A DNA stretch of 64,000 bases, taken from assembly GCA_903854805.1 (NCBI GenBank), contig CAINXK010000073.1, positions 25,517 through 89,516 on the forward strand. Reading direction: 5' to 3'. The translations under genes were made by a program, and so were the position numbers. Source of the stretch: an uncultured Anaerolineae bacterium (GTDB lineage: Bacteria > Chloroflexota > Anaerolineae > Anaerolineales > Villigracilaceae). Below are positions 18,663 to 27,658 of the stretch, piece by piece. The notes under the pieces are model-generated. The model was not told where the DNA came from. It made no database searches and saw only the letters and a list, made by a program, of their open reading frames with translations. Within the stretch, counting starts at the first letter, position 1, and every line of letters starts with the position of its first letter.

Positions 18663-19750
18663 TTTTTTTCCTGAGCATCTGACTGATCTTGCGAATCCTC
18701 GCCGGGCTCACCTTCTGATGATTGCCCAACCAGGTTTTCGATACGCTCTTGCAATTGTTCAGCAGTTATTTCAGCCTGATAGAACGGCCCACGCTTAATA
18801 CGGTGCGGCAGGGCAAGTTCGGCAGCCAGGGCAATATCGTGATCGGTTATGGTAGTGCGTCCATCAAAGGCAGCTTGTGCTCGGGCAGCTTTCAAGATCA
18901 CCAGATCAGCACGGTGGCCATCGACGTTGAGAGATGAAGTCAATGCAGCAATCGAAAGCAGGTCGCGTCTGGAATAAGTCACCTTACCAACCAATTTGCG
19001 AGCCAGCTCAATCTGGTGCGAAATTTCTTCCTCATGTTGCAAAAACGTTCTCCGAAATGCATCCGGATCTGCCTCAAATGCAATATTGCGTTCCATGATC
19101 AAAACACGCTCGCGCGCATCGCGAATGCCAGTGATATCAACAGCAAAGGCAAAGCGGTCGAGAAGCTGTGGCCGTAAATCACCTTCTTCAGGATTCATCG
19201 TACCAACAAGAATGAAACGCGCTGGATGTGAGAATGAAATACCTTCACGTTCGACAATATTCATCCCCATGGCCGCAGAGTCGAGCAACAAATCAACCAC
19301 ATGGTCATCCAAAAGATTGACTTCGTCGATGTATAGCAATCCACGGTTGGCATTTGCCAATACGCCCGGTTCAAAATGACGCTCACCCTTCTGAATGGCT
19401 TGCTCAATATCCAGGGTTCCAACAACACGATCCTCTGTGGCTGAAACAGGCAGATTCACAAACGGAATAGGACGAACATCGAAGGGCAGCTCCTTGATCG
19501 AAAGAGAACGTTCCTTGCACTCCGTACACCATGTATTTGGACTGTCAGGATCACAACCAAAGCGACAATCCTTGACGGCACGCACCTTTGGCAGCAGAGC
19601 AGCAAGTCCGCGAGCTGCGGTAGACTTTGCAGTACCGCGCTCACCACGGATCAAAACCCCGCCAACACGGGTGTCAACAGCGTTCAAAATTAGAGCGCGT
19701 TTCATGCGCTCTTGGCCAACAATAGCAGTGAATGGGTAGATAGTCAGCAT
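18650..19750 (-). CDS. ChlI-like AAA+ ATPase of a magnesium/cobalt chelatase; zero-frame product
   Basis: A 366-residue AAA+ protein of the BchI/ChlI type. Walker A GERGTAKST is at 36-44, Walker B LLYIDEVN at 138-145, with GTMNPEEGDLRPQLLDRF as sensor 1 and arginine finger region. A four-cysteine insert (about 62, 66, 75, 78) is present. ChlI hexamers power insertion of Mg2+ or Co2+ by the large chelatase subunit, which is not in this window. The frame stops four codons after an A9 run; a -1 shift there would fuse it to the VWA domain. Without the shift it makes a ChlI-sized protein, so one gene could give both small and medium subunits. Confidence 0.9.
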   Translation of the reverse strand: MLTIYPFTAIVGQERMKRALILNAVDTRVGGVLIRGERGTAKSTAARGLAALLPKVRAVKDCRFGCDPDSPNTWCTECKERSLSIKELPFDVRPIPFVNLPVSATEDRVVGTLDIEQAIQKGERHFEPGVLANANRGLLYIDEVNLLDDHVVDLLLDSAAMGMNIVEREGISFSHPARFILVGTMNPEEGDLRPQLLDRFAFAVDITGIRDARERVLIMERNIAFEADPDAFRRTFLQHEEEISHQIELARKLVGKVTYSRRDLLSIAALTSSLNVDGHRADLVILKAARAQAAFDGRTTITDHDIALAAELALPHRIKRGPFYQAEITAEQLQERIENLVGQSSEGEPGEDSQDQSDAQEKKSRS

Positions 19751-19919
19751 AGCGATTCCTCAAGCGCGATTATACTACCTTGTGACTGAGAATTTTTCAA
19801 ATTCTAAAAATCAACATTTCCGCCGATAACTCAGCAAGAATATGTGGTGCACAATCATCTAAATTACCCGAATTGATCCAGATATGTACACGAAAGTTTG
19901 AATCACTCTTATTTTGGTA

Positions 19920-19948
19920 TTGTCAACTGGAACAATCACCTGTATAAT
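19920..19948 (+). promoter_or_regulatory. sigma70-type promoter of the S1-domain gene
   Basis: TTGTCA, a 17-base spacer and TATAAT. The predicted start is near 19955, about 30 bases before the ATG. A second TATAAT-like hexamer lies a few bases downstream. Confidence 0.75.
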
Positions 19949-19983
19949 CAAATATAATCTCTTTATGTCGGAGCAATTCAGTT

Positions 19984-21198
19984 ATGATTGATGAACAGGA
20001 CGCCCTTCAGGGGCAAGGGGGCCGCGACGAGCAGTTCCAGAATGAAAGCCATGAAACCATGGAAAGCCTCATGCGGTCCGAAGACGCCGGGTTAGAATTT
20101 CCCATTCAAGGTGAAATTCGCCAGGGTGTGATAGCCAGCATTTCGTCATCCCAAATTTTGGTCAGCGTCGGGTCCAAATCCGAAGGCGTGATCATGGGAC
20201 GGGAACTTGAACAAATTCCTACCTCGGAGCGCGAAGCGCTTGCAGTTGGCCAGGAAATTCCTGTCTATGTGATCAACCCAGAGGACCAAAATGGGAACGT
20301 CATTCTCTCCTATACCCGCGCCCGCGAAGCCTTGGGCTGGGAATTGGTTGAGAAGATGCAGGAAAGCAGCGAAGCCTTTGAAGGCAAGATTGATGGCTAC
20401 AACAAGGGTGGGCTGATTGTCCTGGTGCATGGTCTGCGTGGTTTCATACCCGCTTCTCAGATCAGCATGACTCGCCGCAGTTCAGTGCAAGGAGATACTC
20501 CTGATCGCTGGGCTAAGATGATCGGCGAAACCATCGGTGTACGCATCATTGAAGTTGATCGCGCCCGCCGTCGCCTGATCCTTTCTGAGCGCGCCGCTAA
20601 CCCGGAAAGTCGCCAGTCCCTCAAAGAACGCGTCATCGAGGGCTTGGAAGAAGGCCAGGTTTATACCGGCCGTGTGACTTCTGTCGCCGATTTCGGCGCA
20701 TTTGTCAACGTCAACGGCGCCGACGGTCTTGTCCACCTTTCCGAGCTATCTTGGGAGCGCGTTCAACACCCCAGCGAAGTACTCGAGGTTGGACAGGAAG
20801 TCAAAGTCAAAGTTATTAGCGTGGACAAGGACAAGAAACGTATTGGCCTTTCCATCCGCGCTCTTCAAGGTGATCCCTGGAACGAAAAAGTGGCCAAGTT
20901 CAAAGTCGGCCAGCTTGTGGAAGGAACCATTACTCGCTTGACAAAGTTCGGCGCTTTTGCCCGGCTTGAAGGTGACGTAGAAGGTTTGATCCATATTTCT
21001 GAGTTGAGTGAGAACCGTATCAATCATCCAAAAGAATCTGTCAAAGAAGGCGATGTGCTCACACTGCGGGTTATCCGCATTGACGAAGACCAGCGTCGTA
21101 TCGGTCTCAGCTTGCGTAAAGTAGACTCAGGGGCTTACGCAGACATGGACATGAAGGCCCTGGCAGCGGAACTCACACCGGACAACGAAGAAGAGTAA
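19984..21198 (+). CDS. rpsA: 30S ribosomal protein S1-like protein (four S1 domains)
   Basis: A 404-residue RNA-binding protein with four S1 OB-fold repeats at about 46-111, 132-201, 226-293 and 311-379. The last two carry the best consensus, ADFGAFV ... DGLVHLSELS and TKFGAFA ... EGLIHISELS. The N terminus and C terminus are acidic. Bacterial S1 recruits mRNA to the 30S subunit; four-domain forms are usual outside Proteobacteria. Single-gene unit with its own promoter and terminator, as expected of a highly expressed translation gene. Confidence 0.9.
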   Translation: MIDEQDALQGQGGRDEQFQNESHETMESLMRSEDAGLEFPIQGEIRQGVIASISSSQILVSVGSKSEGVIMGRELEQIPTSEREALAVGQEIPVYVINPEDQNGNVILSYTRAREALGWELVEKMQESSEAFEGKIDGYNKGGLIVLVHGLRGFIPASQISMTRRSSVQGDTPDRWAKMIGETIGVRIIEVDRARRRLILSERAANPESRQSLKERVIEGLEEGQVYTGRVTSVADFGAFVNVNGADGLVHLSELSWERVQHPSEVLEVGQEVKVKVISVDKDKKRIGLSIRALQGDPWNEKVAKFKVGQLVEGTITRLTKFGAFARLEGDVEGLIHISELSENRINHPKESVKEGDVLTLRVIRIDEDQRRIGLSLRKVDSGAYADMDMKALAAELTPDNEEE

Positions 21199-21209
21199 AA
21201 TTACTACCA

Positions 21210-21243
21210 AAGAGCGCACCAGCCGGTGCGCTCTTTTTGTTTT
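21210..21243 (+). terminator. Rho-independent terminator after the S1 gene
   Basis: AGAGCGCACC and GGTGCGCTCT form a perfect 10-bp stem with an AGCC loop, followed by TTTTGTTTT. Confidence 0.95.
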
Positions 21244-21328
21244 ACCCAAGTACCCAAGCGTCCATTTTCTTTAGATATCTGAAGGCATGGCGCTCCACCA
21301 ATCATCTCGAGGATCTTCTGGTAAACAT

Positions 21329-22414
21329 ATGAACCCCATCATAGTCGACGCACATCAAGACCTGGCTTATAACATGCTCACCTTTGGACGGGATTACACT
21401 GTCTCTGTCGAAGAGACCCGCCGTCGCGAAGCCGGCAGTTTTGCAATCGAAGCAAACGGCGACTCAACGCTCAGCTGGCAGGAATATCAGCGCGGCCGCG
21501 TGGCGATCATTTTTGCGACTCTATTCGCAGCACCCGCCCGTGGGACGATACCAACTTGGGAAACCCAGGTTTACGCGAACACTGAACAAGCCCACAAGCT
21601 TTACATGAACCAACTAGATGTGTACGACAGGTTATTTGACGAGCACCCGGATAAATTTACCCCCATTCGCGATAAAAAACAATTTGAAGAAACGCTTGCA
21701 AGGTGGAATCAGGAAAATAGCACTCCCCCGGCTGGGCTAATCACCCTGATGGAAGGTGCAGAAGGCATCCGTTCCATCAATGAACTTGAAATATGGTGGC
21801 AGCGCGGCGTGCGCGTTATAGGACCAGCCTGGAAAGGTAATCGTTTTTGTGGTGGCACTCGTGAACCAGGCCCTCTAACCAAGGAAGGACGCGACCTGCT
21901 GCACAGCATGGCTTCAATCGGCTTCACCCTGGATTTGAGCCACATGGCTTGGGAATCTGCACTTGAAGCCCTGGATATGTACGAAGGCCCCTTGCTTGCC
22001 ACACACGCCAATGCCCTCAGGCAGGTTAAGAACGGTACCATAAACCGTTTTCTTACCGACGAAATCATCGACGGCATCATCCAACGCGATGGGGTCATCG
22101 GTGTAATTCCCTTTAACTCCTTCTTGATAGAAGGCTGGAAAATCCCTGACCCTCGTTCAGATGTCCCACTTGATATGGTAGCCGCCCAAATGGATTACAT
22201 CTGCCAGCGAGCGGGTAATGCCCGGCATGTCGGGCTTGGAACCGACTTCGACGGTGGTTTTGGCTTGCAGCACATTCCAGAAGGGCTAAACACAATTGCC
22301 GACTTGCAGAACCTGACTCCCTTGCTTGAAGCTCGCGGCTATTCATCGACCGATATCGTTCAACTCATGGGTGGCAACTGGATTGAAATCCTGCGCAGGA
22401 CTTTGCCTTCATGA
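21329..22414 (+). CDS. membrane dipeptidase / renal-dipeptidase-like metallopeptidase (M19)
   Basis: A 361-residue amidohydrolase-fold dipeptidase. The zinc-binding HxD is in IVDAHQDLAYN at the N terminus. The bridging Glu lies in LMEGAEG, His ligands in LDLSHMAW and LATHANA, and an Asp in LGTDFDGGFG. The family hydrolyses dipeptides, including those with a C-terminal D-residue. ATG at 21329 is chosen because the family begins right at the metal motif; the upstream ATG at 21287 would add 14 unrelated residues but cannot be excluded, since neither start has an ideal Shine-Dalgarno. The stop codon overlaps the next gene's start (ATGA). Confidence 0.88.
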   Translation: MNPIIVDAHQDLAYNMLTFGRDYTVSVEETRRREAGSFAIEANGDSTLSWQEYQRGRVAIIFATLFAAPARGTIPTWETQVYANTEQAHKLYMNQLDVYDRLFDEHPDKFTPIRDKKQFEETLARWNQENSTPPAGLITLMEGAEGIRSINELEIWWQRGVRVIGPAWKGNRFCGGTREPGPLTKEGRDLLHSMASIGFTLDLSHMAWESALEALDMYEGPLLATHANALRQVKNGTINRFLTDEIIDGIIQRDGVIGVIPFNSFLIEGWKIPDPRSDVPLDMVAAQMDYICQRAGNARHVGLGTDFDGGFGLQHIPEGLNTIADLQNLTPLLEARGYSSTDIVQLMGGNWIEILRRTLPS

Positions 22415-22878
22415 GTAATGGCTTACCGCCCATGGAGACCAATTCAAAATACGTTGCCAGGGAACGGGTCAGGATGGGACTTCTGACCAATGTTGTCGGT
22501 TTGTTTATTTTGGTTTTTTCAGCCAAACCAGAATGGTTCGGGCTGGATCGCAGCCCAGTGATCGGGTTTGTGCAGATCACAATATTTCTAATTGGCTTGG
22601 CCTTCCTATGTCTGGGTGGTTATATAAGCCTGGCTGCGTTATGGGGCGATGAAGAAAAAACAATCACGGCTGATATTGGCATTCGCCTGATCAGTACCGG
22701 CTATGTTATCGCCTTGTTTTCCGGTATGGCTGATGTTTTTGGGATGACCGTTCAACAAACCGCCAAACAACTATTCTTCGGACCATGGCAAGAAGCTGGC
22801 ATGGAAGTTGGCATGCTGATTATCGCCGCCGGGGTACTGATGATCATTCCATATAATCATTTATGGAAAAATAAATAA
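22411..22878 (+). CDS. small membrane protein of unknown function
   Basis: A 155-residue protein with about four hydrophobic segments (near 23-37, 48-72, 88-105 and 130-147). No family is recognised and there are no catalytic motifs. Its ATG overlaps the stop of the M19 dipeptidase by four bases, so it is translationally coupled and probably functions alongside that gene. A terminator follows. Confidence 0.75.
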   Translation: MSNGLPPMETNSKYVARERVRMGLLTNVVGLFILVFSAKPEWFGLDRSPVIGFVQITIFLIGLAFLCLGGYISLAALWGDEEKTITADIGIRLISTGYVIALFSGMADVFGMTVQQTAKQLFFGPWQEAGMEVGMLIIAAGVLMIIPYNHLWKNK

Positions 22879-22910
22879 CGTCGACCAAGTTTATACTAAC
22901 TTGAATAGAA

Positions 22911-22938
22911 AAACCGCCTTTTCGGGCGGTTTTTTTGT
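22911..22938 (+). terminator. Rho-independent terminator
   Basis: ACCGCC and GGCGGT with flanking A/T pairs enclose a TTTTCG loop, followed by a T run. It ends the dipeptidase/membrane-protein operon. Confidence 0.9.
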
Positions 22939-23005
22939 CACACGACCTTACAGCTCGCGCGCCCCTGGCGCTTGCCGAGTTGATCCGTGATGAAGATTAT
23001 CTACA

Positions 23006-23040
23006 CACAAAACCCCACTCAAAATGAGTGGGGTTTTGTG
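23006..23040. repeat. perfect 16-bp inverted repeat (hairpin) beside the tRNA-Glu remnant
   Basis: CACAAAACCCCACTCA and TGAGTGGGGTTTTGTG flank an AAA loop. A related hairpin (AAACCCCGCTCA ... CGGGGTTT) sits at the same distance from the intact tRNA-Glu at 28436, suggesting that a tRNA-plus-terminator unit was once duplicated. It may act as a terminator on the minus strand. Confidence 0.7.
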
Positions 23041-23083
23041 CCGATACTATCATCGGGTGGGTAGAAAATTGCCTATAAAACAG

Positions 23084-23158
23084 TGCCCCCACAGGAATAC
23101 GTACCAATTATGTGTTGGATTCTTGAGAGGGTATCGAATTATTTTAGACGATAACACG
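23084..23158 (-). pseudogene. degenerate tRNA-Glu copy / possible attachment-site remnant
   Basis: The first 17 bases on the plus strand (TGCCCCCACAGGAAT and neighbours) are identical to the 3' end of the intact tRNA-Glu at 28436-28508. Further inside, CTTGA-AGGG and TAGACGAT match with small indels. The rest is diverged and cannot fold as a tRNA. It marks the left edge of the GC-rich ABC/adaptor block; either a relic of gene duplication or the displaced 3' end left by an integrative element. Confidence 0.6.
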
Positions 23159-23222
23159 ATTGGATTGAGCATATTTATGAGTGCATGGCTGGATATCGCA
23201 GAAAAAATCCAAGCGCAGTCCC

Positions 23223-23256
23223 AAACGTCTGCATCCTTTGCAGGCGTTTGTTTTGG
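23223..23256 (+). terminator. terminator-like hairpin
   Basis: AAACGTCTGCA and TGCAGGCGTTT pair (one G-U) around TCCTT, followed by GTTTTGG. No obvious gene precedes it within the block, so it may be a relic. Confidence 0.45.
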
Positions 23257-23295
23257 TGTAAAACCCAACGGAATCGTAATCAACGTTATATGTGT

Positions 23296-23323
23296 TTGAC
23301 AATTTCCCCGAACGGCATAGAAT
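23296..23323 (+). promoter_or_regulatory. strong sigma70-type promoter of the permease/adaptor/ATPase operon
   Basis: Perfect TTGACA, 16-base spacer, TAGAAT. The predicted start is about 50 bases before the first gene of the operon. Confidence 0.75.
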
Positions 23324-23380
23324 GAAATTAAGCGTATGGCGCATTGTTGTGCCGTATGCTGACAATCAGGAGAAATGGAA

Positions 23381-25630
23381 GTGAACATCATTTTCAGGAA
23401 CCTCCTGCGACGCAAAATTCGCACGTTGTTGACCATTTTGGGGATCGGCGTGGGGGTGACCGTGATCGTCGCCCTGGGCGCCCTGGCCGACGGATTCCAG
23501 GCGGGTTACGGCGCAATGATGCAGGGCAGTAAGGCCGATCTCGTTCTCAGCCAGCCAGACACCATGGATGTCAGTTACAGCGCCGTGAAAGAGGCGGTCG
23601 GCAAAGAACTGGTCGCTATGTCAGAAGTAGAATCCGTCAGTGGGATGCTCCAGGGGTTGGTGCAAACCGAGAGCGAGCCATTTTTCATCGTCTTTGGATA
23701 CCCCGCAGACAGTTTCATGCTGGAGCGTTTTACCGCCAAGGAGGGGTATGACCTGTTCAACCGCCTCCCGCACGAACTGCGCGGCAAGCCAATCCTTTTG
23801 GGCTCGGCGGCCGCGGAAGTGATGAAAAAAGGGGTGGGCGATACCTTTCGCATTACCAGCACCACCTACCGCATCGTTGGCATTTACGAGACCGGCGATG
23901 TCTTTGAAGATAGCGGTGCGCTCCTACGCCTGGAAGACGCTCAGGCTTTGTTGGGGAAAAGCAAGCAGGTCAGCCTGTTCTATATCCGCCTGACGGAGCC
24001 CAGCCTGAGCGCCCGGGTCGAAGAGCGCGTTGCGCGCAAATGGCCGGACTTGTTGTTGAGCGGCACCTCCGAATTTGCCAACCAGCAATCCATGCAGACC
24101 ATCCTGCGGGGGTTCGTCTGGGTTATCGGTGGGCTGGCGATTGTGATTGGCGGCGTGGGCATGTTGAACACCCAGCTGATGGCAATCTTTGAGCGCACCC
24201 GTGAAATCGGCGTCCTGCGCGCCACCGGCTGGAAACGTCACCAGGTGCTGGGGATGATTCTGGGGGAGTCGTTGGTTGTCTGTTTCGCCGGGGGCTTGTT
24301 TGGCATTTTGCAGGGCTGGCTCCTTCTCAAGGGACTTTCAAAAATCACCGTACTCATGGGGACTCAAACCGGAACCCTCGCCCCGGGGCTGGTGGTCCAG
24401 GCCATGAGCGTGGTGCTCATCCTCGGCCTGGTCGGCGGACTGTACCCGGCCTGGCGGGCCTCCCTCCTGCAACCGGTGGAAGCCTTGCGCTATGAAGGCG
24501 GCAGTACCCGTGCCCGCCGCCTGCCCTTCGGCGGGATGGCGGTCCAGAGCCTGTGGCAGCGTTCCACCCGCAGTCTGCTGACTCTCGGCGCAATTGGCCT
24601 GACCGTGGGCGCCATCCTGTCCCTGGATGCGATCGTACAAGGGTTTGCGGCATCCTTCACCGACATGGCTGGCGGCACCCAGGCCGAGATCATGATCCGC
24701 CAGGCTGACATCGCCGATACTACCCTGAGCGTGATCGATGAACGGGTGGTCGATTCGATTGCCGCCATGCCCGAAGTGCAAAGCGCCAGTGGGGTGGTCT
24801 TCACCGGTCTGATCCTGCCTGATTCGGGCGTGATGTTCCTTTTGCAAGGCTATTCCCCAAATGACCGTGTCATCCAGCGCTTTCACCTTGTCGAAGGCCG
24901 GATGCTGACCGGCAATCGCCAGATTTTGCTCGGGAGGTTGATGTCTGACACGCTCAAAAAGGAGGTCGGGGAGATGGTCGAGATCAGCGGAACGCGTTTC
25001 AAGGTGGTGGGGATCTACGAAACCAATATCGGCTGGGAACAGACCGGCGGCGTGGTCACCCTGCGTGATGCGCAAAACTTCATCGGCCGCCCGCGCCAGG
25101 TTAGTATGGTGGCGGTCAAACTCAAGGTGGCAACCGAGGCCCCGGCCATTGTCGAACAAATCAATGCCAAATACCCCGGTGTCTATGCCGCCCTGAGTTC
25201 GGAGTTTGCCGAGGAAATGCCTGACATGCAGAGTTCCAAGGCCATGCTAGATGGTATCTCCGTGATTGCAATTATTGCCGGCGGACTGGGTGTGCTGAAC
25301 ACCATGCTGATGTCGGTCTTTGAACGCACCCGCGAGATTGGCGTGCTGCGGGCTTTGGGCTGGCGGCGCCAGGCGGTCATGGCGCTGATTTTGCGCGAGG
25401 CGGTGCTCCTGGGGGTGTTGGGCGGCGTGGCGGGCGTGGTCATTGCTTTTGGGCTGGTCGAACTGATGAAAGTGAGCCCCACCCTGGGCAGTTGGGTGGA
25501 GCCGGCCTGGAGTTGGGAGATCTTTGCCCGGGCGTTTTTGCTGTCTATCTTTCTAGGCGCAGTTGGTGGGCTTTACCCGGCCTATCGCGCCACCCGTCTC
25601 AGCCCGGTGGAGGCTTTGCGCTATGAGTAA
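23381..25630 (+). CDS. FtsX-like ABC permease with two tandem MacB/FtsX modules
   Basis: A 749-residue membrane protein made of two repeats. Each has an N-terminal transmembrane helix, a MacB-type periplasmic domain and an FtsX three-helix segment. FERTREIGVLRA occurs in both halves, near residues 270 and 645. Such permeases work with a separate ATPase and often a periplasmic adaptor, as encoded next. GTG at 23381 is preferred over ATG at 23375 because AGGAG is eight bases from the GTG but only two from the ATG. Codon use is visibly richer in G/C at third positions than in genes outside 23-28.4 kb, suggesting acquisition. Confidence 0.9.
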   Translation: MNIIFRNLLRRKIRTLLTILGIGVGVTVIVALGALADGFQAGYGAMMQGSKADLVLSQPDTMDVSYSAVKEAVGKELVAMSEVESVSGMLQGLVQTESEPFFIVFGYPADSFMLERFTAKEGYDLFNRLPHELRGKPILLGSAAAEVMKKGVGDTFRITSTTYRIVGIYETGDVFEDSGALLRLEDAQALLGKSKQVSLFYIRLTEPSLSARVEERVARKWPDLLLSGTSEFANQQSMQTILRGFVWVIGGLAIVIGGVGMLNTQLMAIFERTREIGVLRATGWKRHQVLGMILGESLVVCFAGGLFGILQGWLLLKGLSKITVLMGTQTGTLAPGLVVQAMSVVLILGLVGGLYPAWRASLLQPVEALRYEGGSTRARRLPFGGMAVQSLWQRSTRSLLTLGAIGLTVGAILSLDAIVQGFAASFTDMAGGTQAEIMIRQADIADTTLSVIDERVVDSIAAMPEVQSASGVVFTGLILPDSGVMFLLQGYSPNDRVIQRFHLVEGRMLTGNRQILLGRLMSDTLKKEVGEMVEISGTRFKVVGIYETNIGWEQTGGVVTLRDAQNFIGRPRQVSMVAVKLKVATEAPAIVEQINAKYPGVYAALSSEFAEEMPDMQSSKAMLDGISVIAIIAGGLGVLNTMLMSVFERTREIGVLRALGWRRQAVMALILREAVLLGVLGGVAGVVIAFGLVELMKVSPTLGSWVEPAWSWEIFARAFLLSIFLGAVGGLYPAYRATRLSPVEALRYE

Positions 25631-25646
25631 AACCATGGAGGTTGCC

Positions 25647-26828
25647 ATGAAACCTTATCCCCAAATTTTCGTCCTGCTCATCGTGTTTTCCTTAATTTTG
25701 TCCGGATGCAGTGCCTCCGGCGAGGCAGCCACGCCCACCCCCGAGAGCGGGAGGCAAGACTTCGAAGCCGTTATCAGCGCAACCGGTATTGTCGTCCCTG
25801 AGCAATGGGCCGAATTGAGCGCGCGCAGCCAGGCCGTGATGGCCGAGGTACTTGTGACCGAAGGTGAGCGGGTCTCCGCCGGGCAACTCCTCGTGCGGCT
25901 GGATGGTCAGGCAGCGGCGCAAGCAAACCTGAGCGCGGCACAGTACGAACTGATCAGTGCCCAACAGGCGCTGGAGACCCTGAAGGAAAATGCCGCCACG
26001 GCAAGGGCTCGCGCGCAGCAGGCCGTGGCGAATGCCCAGCAGGCTATGCAAGATGCGCAGGATGACGCGGACAGCCTGTATTATCCGCGTGCCTCGGAGA
26101 CGCGGATCAAAAATACACAAGCCGAAATCGATTTGGCCAAAAAAGCGCTCACCAGGGCCCAGGACTCATGGAGGCAGGTGGCCAGGCTCGAGGATGGCAA
26201 TGAGAAAAAAGCGCAGGCGCTGGCCGTGATGACCGATGCTCAACTCTATCTGAATGAACTGATTGCCAAATACAACTGGTATGTGGGCAACCCAACCGAC
26301 ATCGACGCCGCTAAATACCGCGCCGCACTGGCAGTTGCCCAAGCGGACCTGGCCCGCTCCCAGGCAGAGTATGATCGGTGCAAGGATGGTCCGGATACGA
26401 ACCTGCTTGCCCAGGGCGAGGCGCGCCTCGCCCTGGCGAAAGCCCAGGTGCTGGCCGCCGAGGAAGCCGTGGCCAACCTCGAACTGCGCGCTCCGTTTGA
26501 GGGCGTGATCTGCAATCTGGATGTGCGCGTGGGCGAATGGGTTACTCCGGGCATCCCCATCCTTCAGTTGGGCGACCTGGACAACCTGCGCGTAGAAACC
26601 ACCGATCTGAGTGAAATTGACGCCGCCCGTCTCCATCCGCAAGATGTGGCTCTCGTCACCTTCGACGCCCTGCCAAATGTCACGATTCCGGGCACCGTTC
26701 TGCGGGTGGCGAGTAAATCTGCCGCAGGCTCCGGGGTGAACTACACCGCTGTTATTGTGCTCGATACTATCCCCGCTGGCCTGCTTTGGGGTATGACCGC
26801 TTTCGCAGATATCGAGGTGAGCGAATGA
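25647..26828 (+). CDS. lipoprotein periplasmic adaptor (HlyD/MacA-like)
   Basis: A 393-residue adaptor. The signal peptide ends in the lipobox LILSGC, so Cys 21 is probably lipidated. A biotinyl/lipoyl-like half (VTEGERVSAGQLLVRLDGQ) is followed by a long Ala/Gln-rich coiled-coil hairpin (about 75-260). A second lipoyl-like half (RAPFEGVICNLDVRVGEW) and a beta-barrel domain complete it. ATG at 25647 has GGAGG five bases upstream and lies 16 bases after the permease stop. It presumably bridges the FtsX-like permease to extracytoplasmic partners. Its stop overlaps the ATPase start by ATGA. Confidence 0.9.
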   Translation: MKPYPQIFVLLIVFSLILSGCSASGEAATPTPESGRQDFEAVISATGIVVPEQWAELSARSQAVMAEVLVTEGERVSAGQLLVRLDGQAAAQANLSAAQYELISAQQALETLKENAATARARAQQAVANAQQAMQDAQDDADSLYYPRASETRIKNTQAEIDLAKKALTRAQDSWRQVARLEDGNEKKAQALAVMTDAQLYLNELIAKYNWYVGNPTDIDAAKYRAALAVAQADLARSQAEYDRCKDGPDTNLLAQGEARLALAKAQVLAAEEAVANLELRAPFEGVICNLDVRVGEWVTPGIPILQLGDLDNLRVETTDLSEIDAARLHPQDVALVTFDALPNVTIPGTVLRVASKSAAGSGVNYTAVIVLDTIPAGLLWGMTAFADIEVSE

Positions 26829-27658
26829 GCGCCAACCTGATGATCGAAACGCATGACCTGACTCGCATCTATGGCGACGCCGAAGAGATCCGCGCCTTGG
26901 ATGGGGTCACCATGTCGGTCGAAGCCGGGGAATTCCTGGCTGTGATGGGCCCCAGCGGCAGCGGCAAAAGCACCCTGCTGAATGTTTTGGGCACGCTCGA
27001 TGCCCCCACCAGCGGCAAAGTCTTGGTCAACGGGCAGGATTTGTCCACCCTGCGCGATGTGGATCGATTCCGCGCTAAGACGGTCGGTTTCATGTTCCAA
27101 CTGCACAACCTCCTGCCCACCCTGACCGCCCGTGAAAATGTGGAAATCCCGATGATGGGTTTCCTGGGCGCTGGTTCGCGCCGCAAACGCGCCGAGGAGT
27201 TTTTGGCGCTGGTCGGGCTGGCCGACCGCCAGAATCACCTGCCCGGACAGCTTTCAGGCGGGCAGCGTCAGCGGGTGGCCGTGGCCCGCGCCCTGGCCAA
27301 TCAGCCTCCGCTCGTGCTGGCAGACGAGCCTACCGGCAGCCTGGATACCACCGCCGGGCAGGACTTGATGCGCCTGCTCAAAGCGTTGAACCAATCACAA
27401 GGGGTCACGTTCATCATCGTGACCCATGACCCATCCGTGGCCCGCCAGACCCAACGCGTGCTGGTCATGGCGGATGGCAAGATCGTGCGCGAAGACCGCA
27501 TTGGCTCGCCGCTGGAAGAAGACCTGAAAATGTGGCGGCATTCTGACCTGGGACAGCAGATCGTAGCTGGCAACCCGGTAGAGTTACAGGCCCTGGGCAT
27601 CTCTGACCATCAAGTCAGGGATGTGAAAGCTGTTTTGGAGCTGGCCAATGGACAATAA
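26825..27658 (+). CDS. ABC transporter ATPase (MacB/LolD type)
   Basis: A 277-residue ATPase, about 45 residues longer than typical LolD proteins. Walker A is GPSGSGKST, the signature LSGGQRQRVAVARAL, and Walker B LVLADEPTGSLD, with the family-specific GSLD. The switch His is in IIVTHDPSVA. The start overlaps the adaptor stop (ATGA). It energises the two-module permease encoded upstream; together the three form a MacAB/LolCDE-like mechanotransmission system. The C-terminal ~45 residues have no recognised domain. Confidence 0.93.
   Translation: MSANLMIETHDLTRIYGDAEEIRALDGVTMSVEAGEFLAVMGPSGSGKSTLLNVLGTLDAPTSGKVLVNGQDLSTLRDVDRFRAKTVGFMFQLHNLLPTLTARENVEIPMMGFLGAGSRRKRAEEFLALVGLADRQNHLPGQLSGGQRQRVAVARALANQPPLVLADEPTGSLDTTAGQDLMRLLKALNQSQGVTFIIVTHDPSVARQTQRVLVMADGKIVREDRIGSPLEEDLKMWRHSDLGQQIVAGNPVELQALGISDHQVRDVKAVLELANGQ

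Noticed and set aside
23024..23299. A 91-codon plus-strand frame running through the tRNA-Glu remnant
   Set aside because: It covers the degenerate tRNA and hairpins and has no coding features.
24338..25159. A 273-codon minus-strand frame opposite the FtsX-like permease, and several other long antisense frames in 23.4-27.6 kb
   Set aside because: They lie opposite strongly supported genes in GC-rich sequence, are His/Gln/Gly-rich, and lack Shine-Dalgarno sequences and domains; shadow frames.
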